Position numbers and translations under genes: made by a program
Notes under the pieces: model-generated
The model's database searches: none
Seen by the model: the letters and a program-made list of their open reading frames with translations, nothing else
What the model was told of the DNA's origin: nothing
In this document: positions 35,464 through 43,094 of the stretch, one piece after another
Numbering within the stretch: position 1 is the stretch's first letter
Layout: the number at the start of each line of letters is the position of its first letter
Assembly (NCBI RefSeq): GCF_001636695.1
Contig: NZ_LGEL01000048.1
Span: 1-47,857, forward strand
Length of the DNA stretch: 47,857 bases
Source of the DNA: Pedobacter panaciterrae
Lineage (GTDB): Bacteria; Bacteroidota; Bacteroidia; Sphingobacteriales; Sphingobacteriaceae
Direction: 5' to 3'

Positions 35464-36153
35464 ATGAGCACCGTAAAACAGAAGATACTTATTGTTGATG
35501 ATGAACCAGATATTTTAGAGTTAATAGAGTATAACTTAAAAAAGGAAGGATATCAGGTTTTCTTAGCCAATAATGGTCAGGAAGGCATTACGATCGCAAA
35601 GAAAGTACATCCTGATTTAATTATCCTTGATATCATGATGCCAAAAATGGATGGTATTGAGGCATGCAGGTTAATGAGGGCAATTCCTGAATTTAAAAAT
35701 ACTTTTATGGTGTTTTTGACCGCGCGTAGTGAAGAGTATTCAGAAATAGCCGGATTTAATGTTGGCGCAGACGATTATATAGCTAAGCCAATTAAGCCAC
35801 GTGCATTGGTAAGCCGTATTAATGCGATATTAAGAAGAAATGCGAGCGGAGATGAGGTTTCTGATAACAAAGTTGAAATAGGTGACCTGGTAATTGACAG
35901 AGAAGCTTATCTTGTTTTTCAGAACGGTAAAAAGGTAATATTAGCTAAAAAAGAGTTTGAATTGCTTTATTTATTGGCCTCTAAACCAGGTAAGGTATAT
36001 ACAAGAGAATCTATCTTAAAAAACATTTGGGAAGATTCTGTAGTGGTTACCAATCGTACTATTGATGTGCATATACGTAAGCTACGTGAGAAATTAGGTG
36101 AAACTTATGTTGCTACTGTAAAAGGAGTGGGGTATAAATTCGAACTTTCTTAG
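35464..36153 (+). CDS. OmpR/PhoB-family response regulator
   Basis: The receiver domain (residues 1-120) has the acidic pair Asp12-Asp13, the phosphorylated Asp56 in LIILDIMMP, the threonine in FLTAR and the lysine in IAKPIKP. A winged helix follows (about 130-229), ending TIDVHIRKLREKLGETYVAT and KGVGYKFE. At 229 residues it is the standard size. No histidine kinase gene is adjacent, so the sensor lies elsewhere. Three TTAACR repeats upstream suggest autoregulation. PhoB-like phosphate control is possible but not shown. Confidence 0.9.
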   Translation: MSTVKQKILIVDDEPDILELIEYNLKKEGYQVFLANNGQEGITIAKKVHPDLIILDIMMPKMDGIEACRLMRAIPEFKNTFMVFLTARSEEYSEIAGFNVGADDYIAKPIKPRALVSRINAILRRNASGDEVSDNKVEIGDLVIDREAYLVFQNGKKVILAKKEFELLYLLASKPGKVYTRESILKNIWEDSVVVTNRTIDVHIRKLREKLGETYVATVKGVGYKFELS

Positions 36154-36161
36154 TACTTTTG
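36154..36161 (+). promoter_or_regulatory. Candidate -7 box of the RluA-family gene
   Basis: TACTTTTG is a full match to TAnnTTTG, located directly after the response-regulator stop codon and 66 bp before the TTG start. It suggests the pseudouridine synthase gene has its own promoter. Confidence 0.4.
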
Positions 36162-36227
36162 CATTCTGGAAGATCTTTGGGCTTTTTGCTATGTATAGCG
36201 AATTAGCTCATCGACACCTTTACAGGC

Positions 36228-36986
36228 TTGAATGCACTAGTTACTTCTGAAAAACACACTGAATTGAAATATCCTTCATTTAAAGACATTATCCTATTCG
36301 AAAACGATGATTATATCGTTGTAAACAAACCACCTTTTGTTGCCTCTTTAGACGAGCGCGGCGGTTCTGGTGAAGTAAATATCTTACGTCTTGCTAAGCA
36401 GTATAGTCCGGATGCCCAGGTTTGCCACCGTCTGGATAAAGAAACATCAGGAGCAATTATCATTGCAAAAACTCCCGAGGCTTACCGTTCTGTAGCTATG
36501 CAGTTCGAGAAACGCAAGGTTAACAAAGTATATCACGCAGTTGTTGACGGCCAGTTTACCTTTAAGGATTTGTTTATAGATCTTCCGATTTTAAACGACG
36601 GGAATAAAAGTGTAACCATAGACAGGAAGGAAGGAAAACGTGCTGAAACGTATTTTAATTCCATTAAAAATTACAGACACTATACGCTGGTTGAATGTAA
36701 GCCAATAACCGGTAGAATGCACCAGATCCGGATACATTTGGCCACACAACGTGCTGCAATTGTTGGTGATCACATGTATAAGGGTAAACCTGTATACTTG
36801 TCGACCATGAAAAAAGGATATCGCATAGCAAAGGATGACGAGGAACAGCCTATTATGAAGCGTTTTGCACTGCATGCACGCCATTTGGAGTTCAAAGGTC
36901 TTGATGATAAGGAGATTATTATTGACGCGCCATATCCAAAGGATTTTGCTACACTGATCAAACTATTGGATAAATTTGACGCTTAA
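36228..36986 (+). CDS. RluA-family pseudouridine synthase
   Basis: The enzyme isomerises uridine to pseudouridine in rRNA or tRNA. The catalytic motif HRLDKETSGAIIIAK (about residues 66-80) contains the conserved catalytic aspartate. The GRMHQIRIHLA motif (about 162-172) is also present. The N-terminal S4 domain common in RluC/RluD is absent, so it is a short RluA-type protein of 252 residues. No in-frame ATG precedes the catalytic domain. TTG 36228 is the only reasonable start, because an in-frame stop lies 24 bp upstream. The exact target uridine cannot be given. Confidence 0.87.
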   Translation: MNALVTSEKHTELKYPSFKDIILFENDDYIVVNKPPFVASLDERGGSGEVNILRLAKQYSPDAQVCHRLDKETSGAIIIAKTPEAYRSVAMQFEKRKVNKVYHAVVDGQFTFKDLFIDLPILNDGNKSVTIDRKEGKRAETYFNSIKNYRHYTLVECKPITGRMHQIRIHLATQRAAIVGDHMYKGKPVYLSTMKKGYRIAKDDEEQPIMKRFALHARHLEFKGLDDKEIIIDAPYPKDFATLIKLLDKFDA

Positions 36987-36996
36987 AAGGTAAATT

Positions 36997-38781
36997 ATGT
37001 ATGTACGGCTGGTAAATTATATAGATGCGATTAACCATTACCGGAAAACTAAAATTTCTAACCGCAATTTCCTGGTTATAGCTGCATTAATTGTTGGTAT
37101 TCTTGCCGGCCTTGCTGCTGCACTTTTAAAAACGTTAACTCATCATATAGAGGATTTTTTACAAACCGGTTTCCACTGGCAGTATAAATATTACCTGTAT
37201 TTCTTTTTCCCTTTTATAGGGATACTTCTTTCGGTAATGTATGTCAGAAGATTTATCCGAAAAGGGAAATTTGAAACCGGATTGACACCATTGCTTTATA
37301 CCATTTCAAAAAAATCCAGTAAGGTTGAACCTCACAACATCTATTCGCAAATCATTACCGCGGCTTTAACCGTAGGTTTTGGTGGTTCTACAGGGTTGGA
37401 AGCTCCGATTGTAACCAGTGGATCGGGTATTGGCTCTGTAGTAGGTAGATTTTTAGGATTGTCTTACCGAGAAACCACGATGTTGCTGGCATGTGGCGCT
37501 GCGGCCGGAATATCCGCTGCTTTTAATAGCCCGATTGCGGGTATCGTATTTGCGATAGAAATATTGCTTCCGGAATTTACAATCCCTGCTTTTATACCGT
37601 TATTGCTTGCTTCGGCAACTGCAGCGGTAGTAGCAAGGTTCTTTTTTAATGAACAGCTTTTCTTTCTGGTTACAGAGGGCTGGAAGATGAATGCACTGAT
37701 CTACTACGTATTACTTGCCGTGTTAATTGGTCTTTTCTCTATCTATTTTACCAAAGCAAATTCTTTCATTAAGTCTTTTTTTTATAAGATCAATCATCCA
37801 TATAAACGTGTGGTTATTGGTGGTTTAATGCTTGGTTTAATGGTGTTCTTGTTTCCGACACTATATGGAGAGGGCTATATTACCATTAAAAATTTGCTGG
37901 GCGGAAACTATACAACTGTTATAACCAACAGCATATTTTCGGAGTACAGCAATTTACCATGGTTGGTAATTCTTTTTACGGTGATAACTGTTTTTGCTAA
38001 ATCATGTGCTACGCTAATCACTTTAGGTGCAGGTGGAAATGGGGGGATTTTTGCCCCTAGTTTGGTTATTGGTGGGTTAATAGGTTTTATCGTAGCATTT
38101 TCTGCCAATACTTTAGGAATAGCACACCTTAGTGTTGCCAACTTTATTGTAGCGGGCATGGCAGCCTCATTAAGTGCAATTATGCATGCCCCGCTAACTG
38201 GGATATTTTTGATTGCTGAGATTACGGGTGGTTACGTTTTAATGGTTCCATTGATGATTACCTCTGCTATCTCTTATCTCATCAATCGTAGTGCAAATAA
38301 ATATTCTATTTATACGAAGCCTTTGGCGGAGAAAGGGGAGCTGTTGTCGCATGAAGATAAAGATACTACCGTGCTTAATATGATGAAGCTTAAATATCTT
38401 GTCGAGCGCGATTATCTTGTTTTAAACGAAGATGATTTGATTTCGGCAAGAATGCCTGAGATTTTACTTTCAAAGAGAAATTTGTTTCCGGTTATAAGTA
38501 CCGACAGGAGCTTTAAAGGACTGGTATTTGTTGAAGATGTTTTGAAAAGAAATATTTCTGAAGCGGATAATCTTTCTGCAAATGACTTAATGCACACCGC
38601 TCCGGACATTGTGGTGATTACTGATCCGCTAAAAAAGGTGCTGGAGAAAATGGAGAAAGAAAATGCATGGCTATTGCCTGTGTTGGATGAAGCCGGAGCA
38701 TATCTTGGGTTTGTCTCTAAAACGGCAATTTTTAATAAATACAGGGCTTTGTTAAGCAGGCAAGCCGATTATATGGAATAA
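36997..38781 (+). CDS. ClC-family chloride channel/transporter with CBS domains (copy 1)
   Basis: This is a 594-residue inner-membrane protein with about ten membrane helices, then paired C-terminal CBS domains (about residues 460-590; LKYLVERDYLVLNED, then DLMHTAPDIVVITDPLKKVL). GFGGSTGLEAPIVTSG contains the gating glutamate position of ClC exchangers (normally GREGP). GAGGNGGIFAPSLVIGG is the anion-site loop. It probably exchanges chloride (or fluoride) for protons. The first gene codon lies 10 bp after the pseudouridine synthase stop. A second, different ClC gene lies at 43095. Confidence 0.9.
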   Translation: MYVRLVNYIDAINHYRKTKISNRNFLVIAALIVGILAGLAAALLKTLTHHIEDFLQTGFHWQYKYYLYFFFPFIGILLSVMYVRRFIRKGKFETGLTPLLYTISKKSSKVEPHNIYSQIITAALTVGFGGSTGLEAPIVTSGSGIGSVVGRFLGLSYRETTMLLACGAAAGISAAFNSPIAGIVFAIEILLPEFTIPAFIPLLLASATAAVVARFFFNEQLFFLVTEGWKMNALIYYVLLAVLIGLFSIYFTKANSFIKSFFYKINHPYKRVVIGGLMLGLMVFLFPTLYGEGYITIKNLLGGNYTTVITNSIFSEYSNLPWLVILFTVITVFAKSCATLITLGAGGNGGIFAPSLVIGGLIGFIVAFSANTLGIAHLSVANFIVAGMAASLSAIMHAPLTGIFLIAEITGGYVLMVPLMITSAISYLINRSANKYSIYTKPLAEKGELLSHEDKDTTVLNMMKLKYLVERDYLVLNEDDLISARMPEILLSKRNLFPVISTDRSFKGLVFVEDVLKRNISEADNLSANDLMHTAPDIVVITDPLKKVLEKMEKENAWLLPVLDEAGAYLGFVSKTAIFNKYRALLSRQADYME

Positions 38782-38860
38782 AAAGTGCTGTCTTCGACAG
38801 CAAGCAAGTTATTCATACACGCGTCATCTCCGAACTCACTCGTCATTCATAGCACACGTG

Positions 38861-39027
38861 CGTCATCTCGACGATAGGAGAGATCTCTTGTTTATAGCAT
38901 TCAAGAGATCTCTCCTATCGTCGAGATGACGCGTGAATTCGGGCATGACGCTTGAATTCCGGCATGACGCATGAATTCCGGCATGACGTTCGGTTCGGGG
39001 GATGACGAGTGAGTTCTGGGATGACGG
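38861..39027. repeat. Dispersed palindromic repeat, copy 2, with 19-bp tandem tail
   Basis: The 30-bp arms (38861-38890 and 38902-38931) are identical to those at 12090-12183, but the loop here is 11 bases. The tail holds five imperfect 19-bp units starting at 38925, 38944, 38963, 38982 and 39001. Each starts with GATGACG or CATGACG (for example CATGACGCTTGAATTCCGG) and is followed by a partial sixth. Upstream (38821-38860) CGTCAT motifs in opposite orientation mirror the tail. It lies between convergent ClC and NtrC-type genes. Confidence 0.9.
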
Positions 39028-39040
39028 AAACGTCTTCCTA

Positions 39041-40450
39041 TTATTCTGAGGATCTTTTTAATCCGAACTTCTCAATCTTGCTGTATAAATGACTGCGTTG
39101 GATATCAATATCATCAGCAGTTTTGGATACATTCCAGTTATTTTTTTCCAGTTTAAACTTGATAAACTCTTTTTCAGCATAATCTTTATAATCCTGAAAG
39201 TTAGAGAATTTATCATAAGCCACAGCTGAAGAAGGTGAAGCCTGAGCAGATCCATTTTGTGTATGAGCAGCAGCACCAATATTTGTTCCTCCGCTAGGAT
39301 TAGCAAATGCCGTTACATCATAGTCTGTGATGGTTTTATCACTTAAAATAATTAAGCGTTCAATCATATTGTGTAATTCCCTCACATTACCAGTCCATGG
39401 CAGATTCTGTAATGCAGTCATAGCACTTTCGCTGATCTTTTTAACCGGCATGCCGTACTCTTTACAAATTTCTTCAAGGAAGCTCTGTGCGATTTCAGGG
39501 ATATCATCTATGCGCTCACTTAAATGAGGAACATGGATGTTTATTACATTTAAGCGATGGTACAAGTCCATACGGAAATTACCATCTTCTATTTCTTTTA
39601 AAAGATTTTTATTGGTCGCTGCAAGTACACGAACGTTAACTTCAAGTTCTTTTTCGCCACCTACACGGGTAATTTTATGTTCCTGTAATGCACGTAAAAC
39701 TTTTGCCTGAGCAGAAAGGCTCATGTCACCAATCTCATCTAAAAATAGTGTTCCACCATTTGCCAGCTCAAATTTACCAATACGTTGCTTTACAGCAGAG
39801 GTAAAAGAGCCTTTTTCATGACCAAATAATTCACTTTCTATAAGTTCTGATGGGATGGCAGCACAGTTAACCTCGATAAGAGGACTATCTGCGCGATTAG
39901 ATTTTTCGTGTAACCAGCGTGCAACAAGCTCTTTTCCACTTCCGTTTGCACCGGTTATTAATACACGGGCTTCGGTAGGGGCAACACGCTCTATCGTTTC
40001 TTTTATTTTATTGATATTTTCGGAACTACCTAAAATATCTCTTGTTTTGCTAACTTTTCTCTTTAATACCTTGGTTTCAGTAACTAAAGTGCCTCTGTCC
40101 AGCGCATTTCTAACTGTGATCAGTAGCCTGTTTAAATCCGGTGGTTTTGAAATAAAATCAAATGCTCCTTTTTTACTGGCTTCAATTGCAGTTTCGACTG
40201 TGCCGTGTCCTGAAATCATAATGAACGGAAGATCCGGGCTATATGCAAGCGCTTGTTCCAGCACCTCCATACCATCCATTTTGTTCATCTTGATATCACA
40301 AAGTACAAGGTCATATTTCTTTTTTTTGATAAGTTCTAATCCATCTACACCGTTGTCAATATCTTCAACTTCATAGTTTTCGTATTCTAAGATCTCACGT
40401 AAAGTACTTCTTATCGCTCTCTCATCATCAATTATTAACAATTTTGCCAT
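39041..40450 (-). CDS. NtrC-family sigma-54-dependent response regulator
   Basis: The receiver domain (residues 1-120) carries Asp9-Asp10 (here IDDE) and phosphorylated Asp52. A central AAA+ domain (about 138-375) has Walker A GANGSGKE (167-174), Walker B TLFLDE (234-239) and the sigma-54 contact loop GSFTSA (214-219) in place of the classical GAFTGA. A Fis-type helix-turn-helix ends the protein (WNVSKTADDIDIQRSHLYSKI). It activates sigma-54 promoters after phosphorylation. The sensor kinase is not adjacent. At 469 residues it is complete. Confidence 0.93.
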   Translation of the reverse strand: MAKLLIIDDERAIRSTLREILEYENYEVEDIDNGVDGLELIKKKKYDLVLCDIKMNKMDGMEVLEQALAYSPDLPFIMISGHGTVETAIEASKKGAFDFISKPPDLNRLLITVRNALDRGTLVTETKVLKRKVSKTRDILGSSENINKIKETIERVAPTEARVLITGANGSGKELVARWLHEKSNRADSPLIEVNCAAIPSELIESELFGHEKGSFTSAVKQRIGKFELANGGTLFLDEIGDMSLSAQAKVLRALQEHKITRVGGEKELEVNVRVLAATNKNLLKEIEDGNFRMDLYHRLNVINIHVPHLSERIDDIPEIAQSFLEEICKEYGMPVKKISESAMTALQNLPWTGNVRELHNMIERLIILSDKTITDYDVTAFANPSGGTNIGAAAHTQNGSAQASPSSAVAYDKFSNFQDYKDYAEKEFIKFKLEKNNWNVSKTADDIDIQRSHLYSKIEKFGLKRSSE

Positions 40451-40555
40451 AGGGTATGCTAAATCTTCTTATTATCCAGTGCTAATATATTATTTTTCAG
40501 CTTAAAATGCACTCTTTAAAAGTTATGAAACTAATAAACATGTATTAAAAAAATA

Positions 40556-40929
40556 AAATGCAAGCCTGTAAGCCGGGTTCTGTAACCTGATTGCTCAGGT
40601 CTTCTATCATTAATCCAGTATAAATGTTGCCATTTATCTCTAACGACCTACCCACTAACATCGGACGAGCAGCCCTACATGCGTTAGCCTATTTGGTCTT
40701 TCAACTCCCGGGGTTTACCAGTTCTCCGATCGCCCGGAAAAATCGTGAGCTCTTACCTCACGTTTTCAACCTTACCTGTGCTTAAAAGCCATCGGCGGTA
40801 TGCTTTCTGCGGCACTTTCCATAATTCGGGTGTTCAGCCCCAAACCTCTTCCCGTTAGGAAGCGAGATGCTCTGTGTTGCCCGGACTTTCCTCTCCGATA
40901 TAATCGCAGCGATAGAACGGCTTGCATTT
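40556..40929 (-). ncRNA. rnpB: RNase P RNA (class A)
   Basis: On the minus strand the RNA shows the class A hallmarks. GAGGAAAGTCCGGGC is near the 5' side, followed by CACAGAGC. AGTGCCGCAGAAAG lies near the middle. The 3' end CCCGGCTTACAGGCTTGCAT pairs with the 5' end AATGCAAGCC to form P1. The length is about 374 bases. A -7 box TATCTTTG (40941-40934) lies just before the predicted 5' end, and a T-rich run follows the 3' end. Open reading frames in this stretch are accidental. Confidence 0.93.
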
Positions 40930-40933
40930 GCGG

Positions 40934-40941
40934 CAAAGATA
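40934..40941 (-). promoter_or_regulatory. -7 box of rnpB
   Basis: TATCTTTG on the minus strand matches TAnnTTTG and lies 5 bp upstream of the predicted 5' end of the RNase P RNA, the spacing expected for a transcription start. Confidence 0.6.
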
Positions 40942-40995
40942 CAAATAAGGAATGCATAAAAGTATCCCGTTGTCACCTTCTTATATTAATATTGA

Positions 40996-41634
40996 TCATT
41001 TTGTTACGTATACCTTTTTACTATTGCCTTTGATTGATTTTACTTTACCAAACATTCGTTCTGCATCAAAAGAATTGAAGTATGCAATTTTCACATTTCC
41101 TATTGATTTAACTTTATCAACAGGATCGTGAATATCGAAGGCATTGTTGTATTTGATATTAATGTTACCAATTGATTTTAAGGTCCCAAATTTATCATGA
41201 ATATCGAAGGCATTGTTATAGGTGATTTTAATGTTGCCTATTGATTTTATTTTTCCTTTAGGATCATGTATGTCAAAGTTGTCGCAATAGTCAATTTTAA
41301 TGCCGGCAATCGATTTTATTTTTCCGGATTTATCATTGTCAAACTGGTCATAGTATTCAATTTTTTGATTGGCTATTAATTTTGAATGATCTTTTTCATC
41401 ATATTCTATATCACCGGTATAGTCAGGCAGGGCTTTTTCAGTTTCATTAACATAAGAGATATTACCGTCTTTACTCAGGCCGATTATAAACGTATTATTT
41501 ATGGTAAGTTCGATGGATCTGATTCCCTTTTCTTTGTCTGATATTCTAAAATGGGCGCTGGTTAAGTCTTGTGATTTAGCGATTAGGCCAAGAAATAACA
41601 GTAAACTAAGCATTAATACAGGCTTGCTTTTCAT
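40996..41634 (-). CDS. Secreted protein with 23-residue tandem repeats
   Basis: A signal peptide (residues 1-21, ending AKSQ) is followed by about 80 residues without a known motif. Four near-identical 23-residue repeats then start at residues 105, 128, 151 and 174. Each reads roughly K-I-K-S-I-G-N-I-K-I-x-Y-N-N-A-F-D-I-H-D-x-x-G. A degenerate copy precedes them and a part copy (KVKSIKG) ends the protein. The alternating isoleucine-lysine pattern suggests a beta-solenoid or stacked beta-strands. I do not recognise a family. It is convergent with nothing nearby and its function is unknown. Confidence 0.7.
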   Translation of the reverse strand: MKSKPVLMLSLLLFLGLIAKSQDLTSAHFRISDKEKGIRSIELTINNTFIIGLSKDGNISYVNETEKALPDYTGDIEYDEKDHSKLIANQKIEYYDQFDNDKSGKIKSIAGIKIDYCDNFDIHDPKGKIKSIGNIKITYNNAFDIHDKFGTLKSIGNINIKYNNAFDIHDPVDKVKSIGNVKIAYFNSFDAERMFGKVKSIKGNSKKVYVTK

Positions 41635-41733
41635 AATTGTTTTTCATTTAAGTGTGTTGTCTAATGTAAATAAATCTTAGTAATCATCAGACAAGAAAAG
41701 CTTATATTTATGGAAACCATCTCCGAGAATAAT

Positions 41734-42075
41734 ATGAAAAGGAATTTCAGCATAAAATTGATGTTAACTATTATAATGCTATTTGGACTTTCTGTTTGCG
41801 CAAGCGCAGCCGATATAATAAAGCTTGTAGTTAAGGAAGAACGTGCAAGCTGTACAGGTGTTGCACCACAAACCTGTTTTCAGGTAAAATATAAAAACAG
41901 TAAAGATTGGGAGCTATTTTACAGTAATATCTCTGGTTTTAATTATAAACCTGGTTATCGATATGTAATTCTGGTTACGAGGACAAAGAGAGAAAACGTA
42001 CCCGCTGACGCATCAATCTACACTTATAAATTAAAGAAGGTGTTAAGGAAACATAAGATGTCAGTAAAAAGTTAA
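41734..42075 (+). CDS. Secreted DUF4377-domain protein
   Basis: I prefer ATG 41734, because it opens a classic signal peptide (MKRNFSIKLMLTIIMLFGLS, cut near CASA). An upstream in-frame ATG at 41710 would put eight polar residues in front of it. The mature part, VKEERASCTGVAPQTCFQVK through FNYKPGYRYVILVTRTKREN, matches DUF4377. That domain has two cysteines (in ASCTG and QTCFQ) and is often found fused to HslJ/META domains. Function is unknown. The gene stands alone, followed by a strong two-way terminator shared with the convergent GreA-like gene. Confidence 0.75.
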   Translation: MKRNFSIKLMLTIIMLFGLSVCASAADIIKLVVKEERASCTGVAPQTCFQVKYKNSKDWELFYSNISGFNYKPGYRYVILVTRTKRENVPADASIYTYKLKKVLRKHKMSVKS

Positions 42076-42119
42076 AAAGGGTTACAAAAGGTAGTAAATC
42101 AAATTTTGTAACCCTTTTT
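42074..42119. terminator. Two-way intrinsic terminator
   Basis: AAAAAGGGTTACAAAA (42074-42089) pairs perfectly over 16 bp with 42104-42119 around a 14-base loop. The stem is flanked by A and T runs on both sides, so it works on either strand. It lies between the convergent DUF4377 and GreA-like genes. Confidence 0.85.
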
Positions 42120-42127
42120 TGCTGTTT

Positions 42128-42535
42128 TTAGTTAATACGTAATTTACTAACTTCTTCTATCTGATATTTTTTTATGCCATCGGGCATTTCCCATTGTACA
42201 ATTGCTCCCTGGGTGTAACCAACTATAGCTACACCGATTGGAGATAGAATAGACAGCGTATTGTGCTTTCTTCTAGCCTTTGCAGGGGCAACAAGTTTGT
42301 AGATGAATTCTTTTCCTGTTTCCACTTCCTTAACCTTTACGCTTGTATCAACTGTAACTACATCAGCTGGTAAATCATTTCTTAAAACCTGTTTAGCGTG
42401 TTTTAGTTCCAGTTCCAGTTTTGTTTCATTGTACTTACTTAGCTTTCTTCTTCTTAAATGATCTTTAAGAAGATCATAAATTCCGGTTGACAATATAATA
42501 GGGGTTTCGTTTATCTTTATTGATGCAGTATTCAT
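42128..42535 (-). CDS. GreA/GreB-family C-terminal domain protein
   Basis: This is a 135-residue protein. The C-terminal FKBP-like GreA/GreB domain is clear from LSPIGVAIVGYTQGAIVQWE (about residues 96-115) followed by MPDGIKKYQIEEV. The N-terminal helix (about 15-55) is short and lacks the full coiled coil with the two acidic tip residues of true GreA. It therefore resembles Rnk or other RNA-polymerase secondary-channel proteins. It probably affects transcription by binding RNA polymerase, but it may not stimulate transcript cleavage. It follows the 63-residue membrane protein gene by 64 bp on the same strand. Confidence 0.8.
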   Translation of the reverse strand: MNTASIKINETPIILSTGIYDLLKDHLRRRKLSKYNETKLELELKHAKQVLRNDLPADVVTVDTSVKVKEVETGKEFIYKLVAPAKARRKHNTLSILSPIGVAIVGYTQGAIVQWEMPDGIKKYQIEEVSKLRIN

Positions 42536-42583
42536 ATTTTTTTATGTATTGAGTAAAAGACTTAATAATTTGATTGGTATGAA

Positions 42584-42616
42584 TTGCCTCAGTCAGTAAT
42601 TAGTCGACTGAGGCAA
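42584..42616 (-). terminator. Hairpin between the small membrane gene and the GreA-like gene
   Basis: TTGCCTCAGTC (42584-42594) pairs perfectly with GACTGAGGCAA (42606-42616) in an 11-bp stem with an 11-base loop. The stem overlaps the last codons and stop of the small membrane protein gene. There is no clear T-run, so it may be an attenuator or RNA-stability element instead of a terminator. Confidence 0.45.
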
Positions 42617-42791
42617 GATCATCGAAGTCTTTATTGTTGTACCAATTTGTTGAAAAAGTAAATACGCCAGCCGAAAGTAAAATCAGAAGCGGTTTAAGTG
42701 CCAAAACAGCTAATAGCAGGCCTATTAGTGCCAATAAAAGGAGCAATATATAAATGGCCCTAAAAAAGTATTTAGTGCAAATTATTTTCAT
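42600..42791 (-). CDS. Small membrane protein, 63 residues
   Basis: The protein has two hydrophobic helices (about residues 11-29 and 33-48, RAIYILLLLLALIGLLLAVL and KPLLILLSAGVFTF) and an acidic tail ending DFDDLASVD. It has no recognised motif. The start ATG at 42791 is followed at once by a basic segment (KIICTKYFFR), as in inner-membrane proteins. It could be coexpressed with the GreA-like gene downstream. Function is unknown. Confidence 0.55.
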   Translation of the reverse strand: MKIICTKYFFRAIYILLLLLALIGLLLAVLALKPLLILLSAGVFTFSTNWYNNKDFDDLASVD

Positions 42792-42835
42792 TATGAAAAA
42801 GCAAGAAGATGAAAGGAAAGGATTAAATATTGTGA

Positions 42836-42864
42836 CCCCCGACCCTAAGAATAGGGAGGGGTTT
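42836..42864. repeat. GC-rich imperfect hairpin in a gene-poor gap
   Basis: CCCCCGACCCTA and TAGGGAGGGG pair around AAGA/GAA with one bulge. It lies within the 303-bp gap between the small membrane gene and the second ClC gene. There is no T-run on the minus strand. Apart from this hairpin and the candidate 49-codon gene I see nothing in the gap. Confidence 0.4.
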
Positions 42865-43012
42865 ATTTAATAAAGTCTTTACTGCTTTTAAGAAAAGAAT
42901 CTCCCAATCCGTACTGAAGGGAAAGAAAGCGCAAAAACATAGCAGTAGCAATTCGCAACGATGTTGCAAGCTGATTGTTCAATGTTTTATAAAATTGCTT
43001 AAAGAGATACAT
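42863..43012 (-). CDS. Candidate small protein, 49 residues
   Basis: The minus strand encodes MYLFKQFYKTLNNQLATSLR, IATAMFLRFLSLQYGLGDSF and LKSSKDFIK. The reading frame is open upstream to 43051 without another start. Composition is protein-like: basic and amphipathic, with an even spread of residues. It could be a real small protein or the remnant of a larger gene. No ribosome-binding site stands out. It lies 83 bp downstream of the second ClC gene on the same strand. Confidence 0.3.
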   Translation of the reverse strand: MYLFKQFYKTLNNQLATSLRIATAMFLRFLSLQYGLGDSFLKSSKDFIK

Positions 43013-43094
43013 TGGCTCAAAGATAGGCCAAATGCTCTGATATAAAAATTATACGCTGATAGAATTGTTATTATTGCATTATTGTGCCATATAA

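Noticed and set aside
38925-39027. Regular 19-bp repeats resembling a CRISPR array
   Set aside because: Units are contiguous and degenerate with no spacers, and no cas genes are present.
40772-41033. Three overlapping open frames on both strands
   Set aside because: They lie mostly in the RNase P RNA gene and its promoter.
42793-42870. 25-codon frame starting ATGAAAAAGCAAGAAG
   Set aside because: It runs through the GC-rich hairpin and has no supporting features.
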